Source: an uncultured Clostridia bacterium
GTDB lineage: Bacteria > Bacillota > Clostridia > Oscillospirales > Acutalibacteraceae
Length of the DNA: 35,157 bases
Assembly: GCA_944380845.1 (NCBI GenBank)
Contig: CALWIU010000068.1
Location: forward strand, 1-35,157
Reading direction: 5' to 3'
Of the stretch, positions 32,220-35,157 are shown piece after piece. The notes under the pieces were generated by a model that searched no databases, was not told the origin of the DNA, and saw only the letters and a list, made by a program, of their open reading frames with translations. How positions within the stretch are numbered: the first letter of the stretch is position 1; each line of letters begins with the position of its first letter. The position numbers and the translations under genes were made by a program.

Positions 32220-33059
32220 ATGAAGTTTCAATTCTTAGGAACAGCGGCGGCGGAAGGAATTCCGGGTATGTTTTGCAATTGCCCGACCTGCAAGCGTACG
32301 AGAGAGGCAGGCGGCAAAAACTATCGCTCCCGCGCACAGGCCATTGTAAACGACGATCTGCTTTTAGATTTTGGCCCGGATACTTATACCCATATGTGCC
32401 GGTTTGGTCTTGATCTGTCCCGGGTGCGTTTTTTGCTGATTACCCACGCCCATGACGATCATCTGACCCCCTCTGAGCTGCGCTACCGCGAAAACGGTTT
32501 CGCCTATCTCTATGGCGATAAAGCGAACGATGACAGCGACTATGAAAAACTGCACATCTATCTGTCCGAACTGTCCAACTCCTTTCTTCCGCCCGATGTA
32601 AAAAACAGTGCACCGCTCGACATCCACACAATAAAACCCTTTGAGCCTTTCACAATCGGGAAGTATACCGTTACAGCGCTCAAAGCTCACCATGCACCGG
32701 GCTACGGAGCCTTGTTTTATCTGATCGGCGACGGGGAAAAAACCATTCTTTATGCCCACGACACCGGTTTTTTCCCAGAGGAAACCATGAATTATCTGAA
32801 AAAGAACCGTCCGCAGCCCGATTTTGTCTCACTGGACTGCACCGGCATTCTGGGATCCTGCGGACCGCATCATATGAACCTGGCAGATGCGGCGGAAATG
32901 AAACAACGGCTTCTCGATATCGGCTGTGCAAAAGACAGCACAATCTGGTATGTCAATCATTTTTCGCATAACGGAAACTGCACCCACGATGAACTGGTGC
33001 CTCTTGCAGAAAAACATGGATTTTCCGTATCCTATGATGGTTTAGCACTGGAGATCTGA
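32220..33059 (+). CDS. MBL-fold metallo-hydrolase, PhnP-like
   Basis: A 279-residue metallo-beta-lactamase-fold hydrolase. The metal-binding motif THAHDDH is at 75-81, with further His and Asp residues (AHHAPG, YAHDTGFF, SLDCTG). The N-terminal CNCPTC (residues 19-24), just after the GTAAAEGIP opening, resembles the cysteine zinc site of PhnP-type cyclic phosphodiesterases. The substrate is not certain, and no phosphonate genes are near, so a role in nucleotide or cyclic-phosphate breakdown is inference. The ATG at 32220 has GAGGAGG upstream. It is 26 bp after galU and 8 bp before the methyltransferase. Confidence 0.9.
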   Translation: MKFQFLGTAAAEGIPGMFCNCPTCKRTREAGGKNYRSRAQAIVNDDLLLDFGPDTYTHMCRFGLDLSRVRFLLITHAHDDHLTPSELRYRENGFAYLYGDKANDDSDYEKLHIYLSELSNSFLPPDVKNSAPLDIHTIKPFEPFTIGKYTVTALKAHHAPGYGALFYLIGDGEKTILYAHDTGFFPEETMNYLKKNRPQPDFVSLDCTGILGSCGPHHMNLADAAEMKQRLLDIGCAKDSTIWYVNHFSHNGNCTHDELVPLAEKHGFSVSYDGLALEI

Positions 33060-33066
33060 TGGCATC

Positions 33067-34425
33067 TTGAAAAAAAACGATGAATTCCTTTTGACCATTG
33101 ACGGCTATACTGCTGAAGGCAGCGGCGTCGGGCATTTGGACGGATTGGCTGTCTTTGTGCCCGGCGGTGCAGCAGGCGACACACTGTGCTGTCATGTGAT
33201 AAAGGCGAAAAAAAATTATGCGGTTGCCAAACTCCTTTCCATTGAAGAACCAGCCCCCTGCCGCGTACAACCGGACTGTCCGGTCTTTGATAAATGCGGA
33301 GGCTGTGTGTTTCGTCATATCTCTTACGCGGAGGAGCTGCGGCTTAAGCGGCAAAAAATCACGGATTGTTTCCGCCGGCTGGGACATTTGGAAGTCGATG
33401 TTCAACCGGTAATCGGCGGAAACCGTCTGCGCTACCGCAACAAAGCGCAGTACCCTGTCGCAGCCGATCAAAACGGCGTTTTTACCGGTTTTTACGCAGG
33501 GAAAAGCCACCGCGCCATTCGCTGTGAGGATTGCCTTTTGCAACCCGAGGAGTTTGCAGAAATCAACCGACTGATTCTTGCGCATATTCAAAAATACGCC
33601 CTTTCCGTTTATGTGGAGCAAACAGGAAGGGGCTTGTTTCGTCATATCTATCTTCGCAAAGCTTTTGCTACCGGTGAAATAATGGTCACTCTGATCCTGA
33701 ACGGAGAGGAACTGCCGTATCAGGATGAGCTGATTCAAACCCTGGCGAAGCGCTTTCCTTCCATCAAAAGCATTTATCTCAACAGCAACAAAGAAAAAAC
33801 AAATGTCGTACTCGGCAAAGACTGTCGTTTGTTGTGGGGGCAAACAGCCATTGAAGACATTCTCTGCGGTATCCGGGTAAAGCTGTATCCGTTGTCCTTT
33901 TATCAGGTAAACCACGATCAAACGGAAATATTATACCGCACAGCAGCAGAGATATTACAAGTGACCGGTCAGGAAACCGTACTGGATCTATACTGCGGCG
34001 CGGGCACCATTGGACTTTCCATGGCAAACCAAATCAAACACCTGATCGGTGTGGAAATCGTCCCGGATGCGGTGCAGGCGGCAAAGGAAAATGCAGCACT
34101 CAATGGCGTTACCCATGCCCGGTTTTTCTGTGCCGATGCGGAAAAAGCCGCTGAACAATTAGAAAAAGAAGGCATCTGCCCGGACTGTATTATTATCGAT
34201 CCGCCGCGCAAAGGCTGCGGTGCCACGCTGCCCGCCACCATCAATCGAATGAATCCGAAAAAGATTCTGTATATTTCCTGCGATCCCGCTACCTTGGCAA
34301 GGGACTGCGCAGCGTTTGCTTCTTTTGGTTGGCAGATCCATACCGCCGTCCCCGTTGATCTTTTTCCCGGTACGGCGCATGTAGAGACGATAGTACTGCT
34401 TTCCAAGGGAGATATTGACGCCTAA
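33067..34425 (+). CDS. 23S rRNA uracil-C5-methyltransferase, RlmD/TrmA family
   Basis: An SAM-dependent RNA m5U methyltransferase of 452 residues, of the RlmD group that targets 23S rRNA (U1939 in E. coli), though other RNA sites are possible. An N-terminal TRAM domain (about 1-60) is followed by cysteines for a [4Fe-4S] cluster: C71, C77, C80 and C153 or C156 (CPVFDKCGGC, CEDC). The SAM site is VLDLYCGAGTIGL, and DPPRKGCG and the catalytic Cys in YISCDPATLARD close the domain. The start is TTG at 33067, because the upstream ATG at 33059 leads to an immediate stop; the ribosome binding site is weak (GGAG 12 nt away), so coupling to the previous gene is likely. Confidence 0.95.
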   Translation: MKKNDEFLLTIDGYTAEGSGVGHLDGLAVFVPGGAAGDTLCCHVIKAKKNYAVAKLLSIEEPAPCRVQPDCPVFDKCGGCVFRHISYAEELRLKRQKITDCFRRLGHLEVDVQPVIGGNRLRYRNKAQYPVAADQNGVFTGFYAGKSHRAIRCEDCLLQPEEFAEINRLILAHIQKYALSVYVEQTGRGLFRHIYLRKAFATGEIMVTLILNGEELPYQDELIQTLAKRFPSIKSIYLNSNKEKTNVVLGKDCRLLWGQTAIEDILCGIRVKLYPLSFYQVNHDQTEILYRTAAEILQVTGQETVLDLYCGAGTIGLSMANQIKHLIGVEIVPDAVQAAKENAALNGVTHARFFCADAEKAAEQLEKEGICPDCIIIDPPRKGCGATLPATINRMNPKKILYISCDPATLARDCAAFASFGWQIHTAVPVDLFPGTAHVETIVLLSKGDIDA

Positions 34426-34454
34426 AAATCTGAGTGGCGTTTTCACCGGAGGAT

Positions 34455-34709
34455 ATGGATATGTCCGGAGTACCAGCAAGCTTATAAGCAGAGTAAGGCC
34501 TATATACTGGAAAAGCATGGTCTGAAGGTGTCCAGCTCTGTATATCTCCCAAAACAAGCGCAAGTGCGGGCTGGATGTGGGGCAAAACTACAATCTGTCA
34601 AAAAGGGAAGATGCTAAAGTACCACAGTGTCCACTGGAAAAGGAAGAGGCAATTATGGAAAATCCGATTTGATTGGTCGTTTGAAAAGATGTTCGGACAT
34701 GAAATATAA
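34455..34709 (+). pseudogene. Decayed small gene downstream of the methyltransferase
   Basis: A GGAGG ribosome binding site (34448-34452) and ATG at 34455 open a frame (MDMSGVPAS) that stops after a few codons. Strong coding signal continues in other frames: AYILEKHGLKVSS (about 34498-34536), then CTG at 34538 starts LYISQNKRKCGLDVGQNYNL and DAKVPQCPLEKEEAIM in the next frame, then FEKMFGHEI before TAA at 34707. The frames change by +1 three times, including an extra T near 34537. I recall this sequence type as a small domain found at the end of, or next to, RlmD-like proteins in Clostridia; that memory needs checking. It is a pseudogene or a sequencing-error casualty. Confidence 0.7.
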
Positions 34710-34947
34710 AGCAAATTATGTTGGGAATCACTTGGGCAAGGTTTCCTCCTGATTGCCAAGAGGCATGAAAAAATGATGTGTTTTTCTTGCTATTACAGAA
34801 TCCAATGTCCAATCACAATGCAGATTTGTGTCAATTCAGTCAAAACATTGCATGGAATCCGCCGGAAAACAAATATCCAGGTAGATTCATGCCACCGAGA
34901 TGCCGCCTTGCTCATATCTGCCAAACAAGAAAAACCTGTTTTTACCT
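34710..34947. other. Non-coding stretch, no recognised gene
   Basis: About 240 bases, A/T richer than the rest of the window. Neither strand gives a frame with a good ribosome binding site or recognisable product. It may be the remains of further genes or an insertion scar. No terminal inverted repeats were found. Confidence 0.6.
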
Positions 34948-34980
34948 CCCATTTCAAAGAAATGGGGCTTTTTTTGTTTT
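34948..34980 (+). terminator. Intrinsic terminator
   Basis: CCCATTTC (34948-34955) and GAAATGGG (34959-34966) form an 8-bp stem, followed on the plus strand by GCTTTTTTTGTTTT. It probably ends the transcript that begins with the RING-like gene. A wider A/T-rich repeat (AAAACCTGTTTTTA with TAAAAACAGG) surrounds it and may act on the minus strand for the hydrolase gene. Confidence 0.85.
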
Positions 34981-35024
34981 TCCATAAAAACAGGCTCGTC
35001 AAAAAACACTTTTCCGCCGGTTTT

Positions 35025-35157
35025 TCAACGCTCTAAAATCCACCGCAAGCCGGCTGCTGTCCGTTCGACCGTATTCTGAAAATGACCGCCGGGAAACAAT
35101 TGGAAAGTGGTATTGACGCCCTGTTTTTGATAAAAATCATAAATCTGATCGGTATTT
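35025..35157 (-). CDS. Alpha/beta hydrolase, partial 3' end
   Basis: The last 44 codons of a minus-strand gene that continues past the window edge, ending at the TGA at 35025-35027. The visible residues include NTDQIYDFYQKQGV, FQLFPGGHFQ and AAGLRWILER. The pattern, a cap helix followed by a strand and a GGHF loop with the likely catalytic His, fits the C-terminal end of alpha/beta hydrolase-fold esterases such as carboxylesterases and dienelactone hydrolase relatives. Function cannot be given more exactly because the nucleophile region is outside the window. Confidence 0.7.
   Translation of the reverse strand, partial: NTDQIYDFYQKQGVNTTFQLFPGGHFQNTVERTAAGLRWILER

Noticed and set aside
32953-33921. 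A 322-codon open frame on the minus strand opposite the methyltransferase gene
   Set aside because: Antisense shadow; the plus-strand frame carries all the expected methyltransferase motifs.
34793-35002. A 69-codon minus-strand frame near the right end
   Set aside because: It runs through the plus-strand terminator and has no clear start signal or homology that I recognise. It could be part of a decayed gene but cannot be supported.

Overview
The window looks like chromosomal DNA from a Gram-positive anaerobe of the class Clostridia, most likely an Oscillospirales/Ruminococcaceae-type gut lineage. The evidence is an hrcA-grpE-dnaK-dnaJ operon under a CIRCE operator, ribonuclease Y, DUF951 next to prfA, a DUF4474 membrane protein, a DUF2628 zinc-ribbon membrane protein, strong AGGAGG ribosome binding sites, and many TTGACA-N17-TATAAT-like promoters. 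Base composition looks close to 50% GC by eye. No tRNA, rRNA, CRISPR array, intact insertion sequence or prophage was seen; this is mostly core chromosome.

Layout. (1) 1-2770, minus strand: two paralogous secreted lipoproteins of unknown function and a tiny 51-residue lipoprotein. (2) 2952-4720: ribonuclease Y on the plus strand with a TTG start. (3) 4736-7180, minus strand: a Gfo/Idh/MocA oxidoreductase and a DUF4474 membrane protein. (4) 7284-12369, minus strand: the class I heat-shock operon, ending at a strong terminator. (5) 12431-15185: an XRE-type regulator, a histidine-phosphatase-fold protein lacking its catalytic His, a GNAT acetyltransferase and a small membrane protein. (6) 15278-19695, plus strand: flavodoxin-like protein, patatin, murC and hemW, tightly packed. 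(7) 19823-21430: an ECF sigma factor with a single-pass membrane partner. (8) 21548-27595: a minus-strand triple-S1 RNA-binding protein opposite a plus-strand operon of DUF951, prfA, a fused sua5-coaE, a lytic transglycosylase and an M18 aminopeptidase. (9) 27711-30175: a solitary ATP-grasp gene convergent with prfB. (10) 30248-34425, plus strand: a RING-like/zinc-ribbon membrane protein, galU, a PhnP-like metallo-hydrolase and an RlmD-type rRNA methyltransferase. (11) 34426-35157: a decayed small gene, a stretch with no recognisable gene, and the 3' end of an alpha/beta hydrolase.

How the genes fit together. Several encode translation and RNA quality functions (RNase Y, both class I release factors, threonylcarbamoyl-AMP synthase for tRNA t6A, RlmD, the S1 protein). 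Others serve the envelope (murC, lytic transglycosylase, galU, lipoproteins) and protein folding. The most distinctive item is the single-protein fusion of threonylcarbamoyl-AMP synthase with dephospho-CoA kinase. It looks like the junction of two normally separate gene blocks. Other points worth attention are an RNG instead of RHG motif in the phosphatase, a prfB with no programmed frameshift, a bacterial RING-like membrane protein, and the ECF sigma/membrane-partner pair. I did not find a clear-cut novel multi-gene defence or mobile system.
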